Positions 9,140 through 17,374 of a stretch of 64,000 bases of DNA are shown here, piece by piece. Position 1 is the first letter of the stretch. Every line of letters starts with the position of its first letter. The stretch spans positions 1,426,001 through 1,490,000 of the forward strand of contig NZ_JAXIWG010000001.1 in assembly GCF_034652275.1 (NCBI RefSeq). The letters run 5' to 3'. The notes under the pieces were generated by a model that saw only the letters and a list, made by a program, of their open reading frames with translations, was not told the DNA's origin and made no database searches. The translations under genes and the position numbers were made by a program. Origin of the DNA: Yoonia sp034652275. GTDB lineage: Bacteria > Pseudomonadota > Alphaproteobacteria > Rhodobacterales > Rhodobacteraceae.

Positions 9140-10246
9140 ATGGACAATTTCGACAATATTCGCACGACAAACAGGTTGCTTGCCGCGATCGTCACCCTGA
9201 TGACGCTGGCGGCGCTTTACTTCGCCAAGGATGTCGTACTGCCGGTTGTGCTGGGGGTCTTGCTGGCGCTGACGCTGGGGCCTTGGGTCAGGTGGCTGTC
9301 GCAACGCGGCGTTCCATCGGCTTTGGCTGCATCGGTGACGCTCATCGGGCTGGTCGCAGCGATCGGGGCCGTCGTTGTGGTGCTTGGCGGGTCCGTCGTC
9401 AGCTGGTTCGATGACATCCCGCGCATCAGCTTCGAATTGCGCACCAAGCTGCGCGGCGTCATCGAATCCATGTCGGCCTTTCAGGACGCAACCAAACAGG
9501 TCGGCGAGATCGCCCAAGGCGGCGCGGATGATATCGATACCGTCGTCATGCAGCAGCCCGGCCTTTTGACCACCGCTGTCAGCAACATGACCAGCTTCGT
9601 CACGTCGCTGGTCGTCGGGCTGATCCTTGCGCTGTTCCTGCTGGCGGCGGGCAACATGTTCTACGTCAAGGTCGTCGAATCCTTCTCGCGGTTCGGCGAC
9701 AAGAAACGCGCGCTGACGGTGATCCATGAAATCGAGCGGCGAATGTCGCGCTATCTTGTCGCCATTACCTTCATCAACGCGGGGCTTGGGGTGGCGGTCG
9801 CCTGCGTGCTCTACCTGCTGGAAATGCCCTATCCATTTGTCTGGGGGGTCGCGGCCTTCTGCCTGAACTACCTGCCGTTTCTGGGGGGCATCATCGGCAC
9901 ACTGGGTGTGGGTGCCTTTGCCATCGTCCATTTCGACAGCATCTATTATGCTTTGCTCGCGCCCTTGGCCTATCAGGCGCTGACCGCGATCGAAGGCCAG
10001 TTCGTCACACCGTGGTTTCTGGGCGTCCGGTTGCAGCTCAATATCGTGGCGGTGTTCCTGTCGGTGATCTTCTGGACATGGCTTTGGGGGATTCCGGGCG
10101 CGCTGCTGGCGGTGCCGATCCTTGTTTTGATCAAGGTGGTCTGCGATCATGTGCCGACACTTGCGACATTCGGCAATTTCCTGAGCGGGCGCACGGTCGA
10201 GACGACAACCAACGAGACAACGACCAAGGACCCAACCTTGGCATGA
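9140..10246 (+). CDS. AI-2E family transporter (PerM-like)
   Basis: A 368-residue inner-membrane protein. It has a hydrophobic pair at about 12-50, a soluble segment (about 85-160), then helices including LVVGLILALFLLAAGNMFYV and the conserved family segment with LPFLGGIIG (about residue 255). The C-terminal GIPGALLAVPILVLIKVV is also typical. The family includes autoinducer-2 exporter TqsA, Na+/H+ antiporters and proteins of unknown substrate. Despite the name there is no evidence here for AI-2. The start MDNFDNI was chosen as the earliest sensible Met; its ribosome binding site is weak. AAG follows after 15 nt, so both are probably cotranscribed. Confidence 0.85.
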   Translation: MDNFDNIRTTNRLLAAIVTLMTLAALYFAKDVVLPVVLGVLLALTLGPWVRWLSQRGVPSALAASVTLIGLVAAIGAVVVVLGGSVVSWFDDIPRISFELRTKLRGVIESMSAFQDATKQVGEIAQGGADDIDTVVMQQPGLLTTAVSNMTSFVTSLVVGLILALFLLAAGNMFYVKVVESFSRFGDKKRALTVIHEIERRMSRYLVAITFINAGLGVAVACVLYLLEMPYPFVWGVAAFCLNYLPFLGGIIGTLGVGAFAIVHFDSIYYALLAPLAYQALTAIEGQFVTPWFLGVRLQLNIVAVFLSVIFWTWLWGIPGALLAVPILVLIKVVCDHVPTLATFGNFLSGRTVETTTNETTTKDPTLA

Positions 10247-10261
10247 TAGCTTGGGCCCTGA

Positions 10262-10834
10262 ATGCAAACGGCGTTTCAACAACAGATCATAGGGCTGGAC
10301 GCCCCCGCGCTGGCCCGCCGCCTGATTGGCGCGCAACTGGTTGTGCGCGGCACCGGCGGCACCGTGATCGAGACCGAAGCCTATACAAGCGACGATCCTG
10401 CATCGCATAGTTTCCGCGGGCCCACACCGCGCAATGCGGCGATGTTCGGCCCTGCGGGGCATGCCTATGTCTACCGGTCCTACGGCATCCATCTATGCCT
10501 GAACGTCGTGGCCAACCCCGGCGAGGCGGTGCTGATCCGTGCCATCGCCCCCGAAACCGGTCTGGACATCATGCACGAAAGACGCGGCACGCCCCATTTG
10601 TGCAACGGTCCCGGTCGGCTGGCGGCGGCTCTTGGCATCAGGCCAGCCGACGACGGCGCGCCGTTTGACGGGGGTGATCTGGCGATCACCCTGCCCGTCT
10701 GCACGCCGCCGCTGCTGGTCGGGCCGCGCATAGGGATCACCAAGGCGCGTGACGTCCCTTGGCGGTTCGGTCTTGCCGGTGCGCGCGGGCTGAGCCGCCC
10801 GTTCACGCCGCCTGCTGGCGATCGCGCGCCCTGA
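10262..10834 (+). CDS. DNA-3-methyladenine glycosylase (AAG/MPG type)
   Basis: A 190-residue monofunctional glycosylase that removes alkylated purines and leaves abasic sites. Visible signatures are VIETEAY with the catalytic Glu, DPASHSF, the intercalating-Tyr region AYVYRSYGIH, and the LCNGPGRLAAALGI segment, all in the AAG order. It is 15 nt downstream of the AI-2E-family gene. Its last 32 bp overlap the 3' end of dabA on the other strand. The product (an abasic site) is the substrate of YedK, encoded 1.5 kb away. Confidence 0.92.
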   Translation: MQTAFQQQIIGLDAPALARRLIGAQLVVRGTGGTVIETEAYTSDDPASHSFRGPTPRNAAMFGPAGHAYVYRSYGIHLCLNVVANPGEAVLIRAIAPETGLDIMHERRGTPHLCNGPGRLAAALGIRPADDGAPFDGGDLAITLPVCTPPLLVGPRIGITKARDVPWRFGLAGARGLSRPFTPPAGDRAP

Positions 10835-13202
10835 CCTCACCGTCCGCTGCGCAGTCGGCCCAAACCAGCCCCGGCCGATACCGTGCCGCCATCCGCCCAC
10901 TGTCCAGCGCGAAAAGATGCAGCCAGCCATTGTCGAAGAGCGCGCGCACCTGCGGATGCTTTTCCAGCACCGCGCTGATCGCCTCTTGCGGCGCTTCGAT
11001 CAGGACCGACAGGCGCAACGGATCATGCGCGAGCTTGTCGCCATCATGCACTGTCTGCCACGGCAGGCCGGGGCGCAAGACGCCGCCATTGCCCTGCACG
11101 ACGCCGATCCCGCCGACGACATTATGGATCAGTTTGTTGCCACCACCGAACAATGCAGGCGCGACGGTCGATCCATAGTATTGCAGGCTGATCCAGCTTG
11201 CCACGACGACGGGCGCCGTGATGATCAGTTCGAGGGTCGCGAAATCCGCGTCCGCGCGCCAGTCATAACTGTGCAGAAAGGCCCGCCCGCCCAGATCGAC
11301 ACCCGCCGTGGCATTGCGCGGTGCCGCGACAAAGGCCGCACAGCCCGCAAGGCCCCATTCGGGGCGCACCTCGGCCCAGTTGACGGCGCGGGCCATGATG
11401 CTGTCGGCCTTGGCACCGGGCAGGCGCAAGGCGCGTTCGGCCCGCGCGATCCGGCCCGCCGCTGCCAGAGAGGCCCGCGCCTGCGCGATGTCGGCGGCAT
11501 GGTCGGGTGCCTCTGCATCGGTATAAAGCGTGACCCTATCGGTTGTCGTGTCGTGCAATCCTGCAACGAACAGCACGTCTTCGGCCAGCGCAATCCCCTG
11601 CGCAGGCAGGCCCGCCCGCGTTTCAGGGTCGTTGAGGATACCCGCCAGCACGCGCGCCGACACCTCGCCGGTCTGTCCGGCACAGGCCCCGCAACGATAC
11701 GCACTTTCATGCGGGTTGTTCGCGACCTTCGCGCCATGCCCCAAAAGCAGCACCAGACGCGCGTGGCCTTCCGTCAGGCTCATCGCGCGCAGCACGGCCG
11801 CCGCGGTCGCAACCTTTTGCGTGGCTGTCAGCGGAACCTCCAGCCGGGGTGCGGGGTCTGCTGCCGTCTTGCCCGCCCCCAGCGCCAACGCATCCTTGAC
11901 GAGCTTTGCGCCATAGGCGGGACCTGCCGCCTCGACAAAGGCAAAGGACGACACCGCCGCCTGCCGGAACCGGCCCCAAGCCCGCACCGCCCGCGCGGCG
12001 ATGCGCCCCGCCTCTTCGTGCGGCGCATCATGGCTGCACGAGGTCATGGCCGGTTGCAACAGCACCGGCAGATGCGCCTGTGCCAGATCGGTGCCGCGCG
12101 GCTTATGCGCAAGCGGCAGCCCGAAGAACCCGGCGAAACCGATGGTTTCAATATCCCCGCCCTGCGCCTCGAGCGCGCGGCGGAACACTTCGGAGCGTAC
12201 GTCGATACAGAACGCGGCCTGCAGCGCCGGACGCGCCCCTGTCTTTTTTGCGCCGGTCAAGGCAGCCGACAGCCTGCGCTGATAGGCGCGCTCTACCGCC
12301 ATCTGGAGCACGGCGTCGGTCATGTCGTCAGGCGATGGCGTGACAGGTGCGGCATGTGTCGCCACAACCTTGGCCCAATCCGCGCCGATCTGCGGGGCAT
12401 GGGCCAGCAGCGCCTCTTCCCAGATCAGCCGGATCGCCAGCAGGTCGGTCAGCGTCGCGTCGGTCCCGCCCGCCAGTTCCGCCTGCCACAGCAGCCAGCG
12501 CGCGTGTTGCGCCCAGCCGCCAAGGTCCAGCAGCTGCCGATGGAACGCCGTCGGCACGGCCGCGTCGCTCAGCCCAAGCGCCTCGGTCGCGCGCAGGATC
12601 GCGCGTTCGGCGGTGTCGGGGGCGGCAGCGACATGCGCGCAGAACCCTGTCAGGCCCGCGATTTCGGGGGTCAGGTCATGGCTGGCCCACGCGCGCCATG
12701 CCGCAAACGCCCCCATCCCCGGCGCAGGCGTCCAAAGCGCCTGCCCCCGGTCAAAATGCCCAGCCGCCCAAAGCCCGAAGGCACGAGCGATCACGGCAGG
12801 CCAGTCGGTGCCGGTCGCGGCGGCGGCCAAATCGGCCACGGTCGGTGCGGCCTGCGGCGCTGGCGTGTCGGACACCAACGCGGCCTTCAGTTGCGCAAGT
12901 GCCGCATCGTCACCGGGCAGACCCAGCGCCGCCAATGCGGCGACAAGGTCGTCGTCGCTGATCGCACCGGTGCCGATCTGTGCCGCATAGTCGCTGCGCG
13001 ACCGCGTGATCCGGACACCCGCCACCCGTGCCAGTCGGGCGGCGGCGTGGGGCAGGTCTTCGCCGGTCTGCCCCAGAAACGGGTTCACCGCGACGGTCGC
13101 ATCCAGCGGAAAGGCAGGCGGGATGGCGCGTGCGGCCGCTTCGGCCAGTGACAGGAGGGTGGGCAGCCGGTCAGCTGCGATCGTTGATGGATCGTGGAAC
13201 AT
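10803..13202 (-). CDS. dabA: Inorganic carbon uptake subunit DabA (DUF2309)
   Basis: A 799-residue cytoplasmic subunit of the DAB carbon pump, thought to hydrate CO2 to bicarbonate vectorially using proton flux through DabB. The beta-carbonic-anhydrase-like zinc site is intact: C332 and D334 in FCIDVRSE, H489 in LLGHG, and C504 in RCGACAG. The spacings (2 and 15 residues) match those I recall for Halothiobacillus DabA (C351, D353, H524, C539). It lies 19 nt downstream of dabB in one operon. The protein is Ala-rich and close to the usual family length. Confidence 0.93.
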   Translation of the reverse strand: MFHDPSTIAADRLPTLLSLAEAAARAIPPAFPLDATVAVNPFLGQTGEDLPHAAARLARVAGVRITRSRSDYAAQIGTGAISDDDLVAALAALGLPGDDAALAQLKAALVSDTPAPQAAPTVADLAAAATGTDWPAVIARAFGLWAAGHFDRGQALWTPAPGMGAFAAWRAWASHDLTPEIAGLTGFCAHVAAAPDTAERAILRATEALGLSDAAVPTAFHRQLLDLGGWAQHARWLLWQAELAGGTDATLTDLLAIRLIWEEALLAHAPQIGADWAKVVATHAAPVTPSPDDMTDAVLQMAVERAYQRRLSAALTGAKKTGARPALQAAFCIDVRSEVFRRALEAQGGDIETIGFAGFFGLPLAHKPRGTDLAQAHLPVLLQPAMTSCSHDAPHEEAGRIAARAVRAWGRFRQAAVSSFAFVEAAGPAYGAKLVKDALALGAGKTAADPAPRLEVPLTATQKVATAAAVLRAMSLTEGHARLVLLLGHGAKVANNPHESAYRCGACAGQTGEVSARVLAGILNDPETRAGLPAQGIALAEDVLFVAGLHDTTTDRVTLYTDAEAPDHAADIAQARASLAAAGRIARAERALRLPGAKADSIMARAVNWAEVRPEWGLAGCAAFVAAPRNATAGVDLGGRAFLHSYDWRADADFATLELIITAPVVVASWISLQYYGSTVAPALFGGGNKLIHNVVGGIGVVQGNGGVLRPGLPWQTVHDGDKLAHDPLRLSVLIEAPQEAISAVLEKHPQVRALFDNGWLHLFALDSGRMAARYRPGLVWADCAADGEVRARDRQQAA

Positions 13203-13221
13203 GATGCTGAACTCCGCTGGA

Positions 13222-14775
13222 TCAGGTTGTCTTGGTGGTTTTCAGGCCACCGATCAGGCGGTCGAGGACCGCATTGAGATAAAAGCCGTTGGCGACATGG
13301 ACCCGCAGGCCGGCCGCCGCAGGGTGATGCGCCCAGAGCGGGAACAGCGCCTGCGCGATGGCGATCAGGCCGAAAGACCCCACCGCCAGCACGATCAGCG
13401 CCCATTCCAGCGCCGTGGGCACGGGTGCGGCGGGCAGTGACGTGCCCCAGAGCAGGCCTGCAACAGTGTGAAACCCGAAATAGGCAATCGCAGCCCCCAG
13501 CGACGCCCCCGCCGTGCGCAATGTCAGCGCGCGCGGTGCCGCATCGGCCAGCCCTTGCGCCACCAGATAGGCCACGCCGAAGATCAGGATCGCGCCCAAC
13601 GCCAGCGCCTGTGCCGACTTGGCCCCCGCGATCTGGCCAAAGCCCGCGGCGATGCCTGCATAGATTACCAGCGCGATGACAAAGGCCTGCGCGACCGCCC
13701 GCATGTGCGGCACCGCGACCGGACCCGGCTTGCGCGCCTCACGCACGGCGGCGACAGCGCCGCCTGATGCGAGGAAAGCATGCGCCTTGTACAGCGCATG
13801 GGCCACGATATGCAGCAGCGCCAGGGCCCAGAGCCCCAGACCGCATTGCAGCAGCAAAAAGCCCATCTGCCCGACCGTGGACCATGCCAGCGCAGTCTTG
13901 ACCGCGCTTTGCGCCAGCATGACGATTGCGCCGAACAGCGCGGTGAACCCGCCGACCATGACCAGTGCCGCCATCGCACCGGGGCTGGCTTGCACCAGTC
14001 CCGCAAGCGCGATCAGCAGCACGCCGCCTGCGTTGATGATGCCTGGATGCAGCAGCGCGGAGACGGGTGTGGGCGCCTCCATCACCTCGGTCAGCCAACC
14101 GTGCAGCGGGAAGGTCGCGGTTTTGATCATGGCCCCCAACACTACAAGCGCTGTGGCGATCTGCGCGGGTCCGGTCAGGCCGGTTGCCGCGGCGATGTTC
14201 AAGGCATCGAACGCCAATGTGCCGTAGCTGTGCCAAAGCAGCCCTGCCGCTACGATCAGCACCAGATCGCCCAAGCCCCAGACCAGCGTGAACTTGGTTG
14301 CCGCGCGCCGAGCCTCTGGGCGGTCGGCGTAGAACAGCAGCAACTGCCGCAAAGCCACGCCCGTGGCGATGAACGCCGCAATCGCAACCAGCATCGTGCC
14401 CGCCTGCACAAGCACAAGCACCGCCGCCAAGGCCGCCAGCATCCAGCCGTGAAACGCGCCTTCGCGGGCCTCGCCGTCCAGATAGCTGCGGGTATAGCGC
14501 AGGATGACCCACCCCAGAAAGGTGACAAGCAGGCTCAGCGTGGCGCTGACTGCATCCATGCGCAGGCCGATCAACCCATCCACAAACATTGCCTGCGCGG
14601 GGCCAGACAGCAGCAGCTGCACCAGCCCACCCACGGCAAGCGCGAAGGCCGAGAGCGTGGCGCCTTGGGCCAGTTGCAGCAGACCACCGGGGCGTCGCCC
14701 GGGCCGTGCGGCAAAAGCAAGTGCAGCAATGGCCAGCACCAGCGGGGCGAACAGGGCAAAAAGGGGTAAGGGCAT
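13222..14775 (-). CDS. dabB: Proton-conducting membrane subunit DabB (NuoL/MrpA-like)
   Basis: A 517-residue polytopic membrane protein related to NuoL. It shows the antiporter-like core with IKTATFPLHGWLTEVMEAPTPVSALLHPG (residues about 220-250, carrying conserved Lys and His) and later the MGFLLLQCGLG helix. It is expected to carry protons that drive DabA. The start at 14775 (MPLPLF) is preceded by TGGAGA at a good distance; a longer frame to 15342 would overlap the lysR gene and is composed of non-protein-like sequence. dabB is first in the dabB-dabA operon and divergent from lysR. Confidence 0.9.
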   Translation of the reverse strand: MPLPLFALFAPLVLAIAALAFAARPGRRPGGLLQLAQGATLSAFALAVGGLVQLLLSGPAQAMFVDGLIGLRMDAVSATLSLLVTFLGWVILRYTRSYLDGEAREGAFHGWMLAALAAVLVLVQAGTMLVAIAAFIATGVALRQLLLFYADRPEARRAATKFTLVWGLGDLVLIVAAGLLWHSYGTLAFDALNIAAATGLTGPAQIATALVVLGAMIKTATFPLHGWLTEVMEAPTPVSALLHPGIINAGGVLLIALAGLVQASPGAMAALVMVGGFTALFGAIVMLAQSAVKTALAWSTVGQMGFLLLQCGLGLWALALLHIVAHALYKAHAFLASGGAVAAVREARKPGPVAVPHMRAVAQAFVIALVIYAGIAAGFGQIAGAKSAQALALGAILIFGVAYLVAQGLADAAPRALTLRTAGASLGAAIAYFGFHTVAGLLWGTSLPAAPVPTALEWALIVLAVGSFGLIAIAQALFPLWAHHPAAAGLRVHVANGFYLNAVLDRLIGGLKTTKTT

Positions 14776-14828
14776 GGTCCGTCTCCAGTGATTGCGGTGA
14801 CGGCGGGAATACTGCTTGCCATTCATCA

Positions 14829-14847
14829 ATAAAATTACATATTTTAT
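14829..14847. promoter_or_regulatory. Palindromic operator candidate between lysR and dabB
   Basis: ATAAAAT-TACAT-ATTTTAT is a perfect 7-bp inverted repeat with a 5-bp centre. It contains LysR-type T-N11-A spacings and is strikingly AT-rich. It sits 27 nt upstream of the lysR start and 53 nt upstream of the dabB start, the usual place for an autoregulated LysR divergent operator. Confidence 0.6.
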
Positions 14848-14873
14848 CGGGTATACATCCAGAAAACAGAACA

Positions 14874-15767
14874 ATGTCACACCTGAACCTGCATCACCTC
14901 CGGCTGTTTCGGGCCGTGGCGCGCGATGGCACGCTGACCGGTGCGGCCCGCAGCCTGAACCTGTCGCAATCGGCACTGTCCACGCAGCTGCGCACGCTGG
15001 AGGCCGCATTGGGCCATGATCTGTTTGAACGCCGTGGGCGCGGGCTGGTCCTGACCGAGGCGGGGCGGATTGCGCTGGATCATGCCGAAGCGATCTTTCG
15101 CACGGCAGACGATCTGGCCGCGACGCTGGCGCAGGCACCGGGGTCGCGGCGGGTGTTGCGGGTGGGGGCGCTGTCGACGCTATCGCGCAACTTCCAGATC
15201 GGGTTCGTGGCGCCCCTTGTCGGGCGCGCCGATGTCGAATTAGTGCTGCGGTCAGGGGGGCAGGCCGACCTGTTGCGCGGTTTGCAGGCGATGGCGCTGG
15301 ATATCGTGCTGACCAACCTTGTGCCTGCGCGCGATGCGGCAAGCCCCTATCTGGTGCAGGCGCTGTCCGAACAGCCTGTCAGCCTTGTGGGGCCACCCCG
15401 CCCCGCCCGTGTCGACCGGACGCTGGCCGATATTCTGGCGACCGAGGCACTGATCCTGCCCACACCGGAATCGGCCTTGCGCGCGGCGTTCGATGCGCTG
15501 GCCGACAGGCTCGGGATCGTGCCGCGCATCGCGGCCGAGGCCGACGACATGGCGATGCTGCGCCTTCTGGCACGCGCGCATGCGGGCTTTGCCGTATTGC
15601 CGCCGGTCGTTGTGCAGGACGAACTGGCCGCGGGCACACTGGTCGAATATGCGCGGTTGGACGGGATCACTGAACGGTTCGTGGCGGTCACTTTGCGCCG
15701 GCGGTTCCCCAATCCGCTGGTGGCAGAGCTATTGAACCGGACGCAGGCCACTGACCCTCTGGGTTGA
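14874..15767 (+). CDS. LysR-family transcriptional regulator (NhaR-like), divergent from dabBA
   Basis: A 297-residue LysR regulator. The N-terminal winged helix-turn-helix (LHHLRLFRAVARDGTLTGAA, then LSQSALSTQLRTLEAALG) is close to NhaR. It is followed by the conserved FERRGRGLVLTEAGR wing and a periplasmic-binding-like effector domain. The start at 14874 was chosen because it begins right before the HTH; the frame upstream runs back over dabB. Position and divergent orientation suggest it controls dabBA, plausibly in response to carbon or ion status (inference). Confidence 0.87.
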   Translation: MSHLNLHHLRLFRAVARDGTLTGAARSLNLSQSALSTQLRTLEAALGHDLFERRGRGLVLTEAGRIALDHAEAIFRTADDLAATLAQAPGSRRVLRVGALSTLSRNFQIGFVAPLVGRADVELVLRSGGQADLLRGLQAMALDIVLTNLVPARDAASPYLVQALSEQPVSLVGPPRPARVDRTLADILATEALILPTPESALRAAFDALADRLGIVPRIAAEADDMAMLRLLARAHAGFAVLPPVVVQDELAAGTLVEYARLDGITERFVAVTLRRRFPNPLVAELLNRTQATDPLG

Positions 15768-15887
15768 AAATTGCCCGCGCCGGGTCGAAAAAACTGTTCT
15801 CAGGGTCGTGTATCCGTTACCCGTTTCATACCCCGGACGAAAAGCCGGGTCAGGGAGGGCATCACGCCCGAAAATGGAGGAGACATC

Positions 15888-16871
15888 ATGACGACTTATC
15901 TTGGTCGCGGGCTGAAGGCGCTTGTCGCACCAGCAGCCGTTCTGGCATTCGGGATCGGTTCAGCCGCACAAGCGCAGGAACTGTCCATCGCGACAGGCGG
16001 CACAGGCGGCGTTTACTATCCCTATGGCGGTGGTCTTGCGGAGGTGATCAACAACCATGTGGACGGCTACAGCGCCAGCGTCGAAGTCACCGGCGCATCG
16101 GTCGAGAACATGGCGCTGATCCAGCGCGGCGACAGCGACATCGCGATTGCCTTGGCCGATACGGTCTATCAGGCCTATACTGGCACCGGCGCTTTCGACG
16201 GCCGCCAGATCGGCGAAGCGCGTGCCTTGGCGTCGATCTATCCCAACGCCGTGCAACTTGTCGCACTGGCCGATAGCGGGATCACCAGCATCGAAGACCT
16301 GCGCGGACAGCGCGTGTCAGTTGGCGCACCGGGATCGGGCACCGAACTTAGCGCGCAGATGATCCTCGAGGCGAACGGCATCACCTATGATGATTTCGAC
16401 CCGCAGCGCCTGAACTTCAACGAAACCGCCGATGCGATCCGCGACGGTGACATCGTCGCCGGTTTCTGGAGCGTGGGGCCACCCACATCGTCGATCATGA
16501 ACCTTGCCGCAACGCGCGCCATTTCCGTCATCCCCTTCACCGAGGAGCAGATCGCGGCATCGCAAGGCGTTGAGCCGACTTTCGCCCCTTTCACGCTGGT
16601 GGCGGGTCTTTATGACGGCATGGCCGAGGATGTGCTGACCATGTCCACACCCAACGTGCTGATCGTGCATGCCGATATGGACGAGGAACTGGCCTATAAC
16701 ATCACCAAGGCGATGTATGAAAATGTGGCCGAACTGATCGCGATCCATCCGGCCGCGAACGACACCACGATCGAGTTCTCGGTCGCCTCGACACCGATCC
16801 CGTTCCACCCCGGCGCGTTGCGTTATCTCGAAGAGGTGGGTGCCGCGGTGCAGGATCACCAGCGCCCATGA
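15888..16871 (+). CDS. TAXI-family TRAP transporter solute-binding protein
   Basis: A 327-residue periplasmic binding protein. A signal peptide (ending about SAAQAQ) precedes LSIATGGTGGVYYPYGGGLAEVIN, the family start with its ligand loop, then VEVTGASVENMALIQRGDSDIAI and VSVGAPGSGTELSAQMIL, both strongly TAXI-like. GGAGGA lies 6 nt before the ATG. It is the first gene of the TRAP operon and overlaps the next gene by ATGA. The ligand is not predictable; TAXI systems have been linked to glutamate and organic acids. Confidence 0.93.
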   Translation: MTTYLGRGLKALVAPAAVLAFGIGSAAQAQELSIATGGTGGVYYPYGGGLAEVINNHVDGYSASVEVTGASVENMALIQRGDSDIAIALADTVYQAYTGTGAFDGRQIGEARALASIYPNAVQLVALADSGITSIEDLRGQRVSVGAPGSGTELSAQMILEANGITYDDFDPQRLNFNETADAIRDGDIVAGFWSVGPPTSSIMNLAATRAISVIPFTEEQIAASQGVEPTFAPFTLVAGLYDGMAEDVLTMSTPNVLIVHADMDEELAYNITKAMYENVAELIAIHPAANDTTIEFSVASTPIPFHPGALRYLEEVGAAVQDHQRP

Positions 16872-17344
16872 TGGCGATACCTGTGGGGCAGTCCTTCGGG
16901 GCTGCCCTTCTTTCTGCCGCAGTATGCGCGGGCGGGCCTGTCATGGCGCAGCCCGTGCTGGCGGTGGAGACTGCGGGCGCGCCGCTGGGTGAACTGGCAT
17001 TCCAACCGGGCACGGAAATCTGCCTGCGCTGGAACCATTCCGTCACCGGCGGCGCCGTCGCCGATTGTTTCGAGAATATCGCAGGCCAGTTGACCCTGAC
17101 ACGGTCCTACCTGCACGATTTCGCCGCAGGATTGGGCGAGGTCGCAGGCCGCGGCCAGATCACGCCGGCCGCCACGGGCGGTTACTGGATCACCGGCATT
17201 GCCGAAAGGATCCCCGACAATTCACTGGCCCTGCGGGTCGGTCCCGCTGCGGTCGATCATACCCTGACCGGCACGGATCATTCCCTGCCACTCAGCCGGA
17301 TCGCCCCCGATACCGCCGTGCGCCTGACCCTGCGCCCCGACTGA
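16868..17344 (+). CDS. DUF1850 family protein of the TAXI-TRAP operon
   Basis: A 158-residue predicted exported protein. It has a hydrophobic N-terminus (FGAALLSAAVCAGGPVMAQ) and a beta-rich body with the hallmark WNHSVTGG (about residue 57) of DUF1850. Such genes regularly sit between the TAXI binding protein and the fused permease. The ATGA overlap with the binding protein supports tight co-production. Its role is unknown; a periplasmic accessory of the transporter is plausible. Confidence 0.82.
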   Translation: MMAIPVGQSFGAALLSAAVCAGGPVMAQPVLAVETAGAPLGELAFQPGTEICLRWNHSVTGGAVADCFENIAGQLTLTRSYLHDFAAGLGEVAGRGQITPAATGGYWITGIAERIPDNSLALRVGPAAVDHTLTGTDHSLPLSRIAPDTAVRLTLRPD

Positions 17345-17374
17345 CCGCCGCCATCCGCACCGACAGGACAAACC

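Noticed and set aside
8829..9170. 114-codon N-terminal extension of YedK
   Set aside because: It would bury the catalytic Cys2, which must be at the mature N-terminus.
8795..10492. 565-codon minus frame over the AI-2E-family gene
   Set aside because: Low-complexity, strongly charged translation; opposite to a membrane protein with clear motifs.
10917..13151. 744-codon open frame antisense to dabA
   Set aside because: It is the exact mirror of a well-supported gene; the translation is Arg/Gly/His-rich without domains. Long antisense frames are common in high-GC DNA.
14776..15342. 189-codon N-terminal extension of DabB
   Set aside because: It runs through the divergent lysR gene and is Arg/Pro/Ala-rich; ATG 14775 has a good ribosome binding site.
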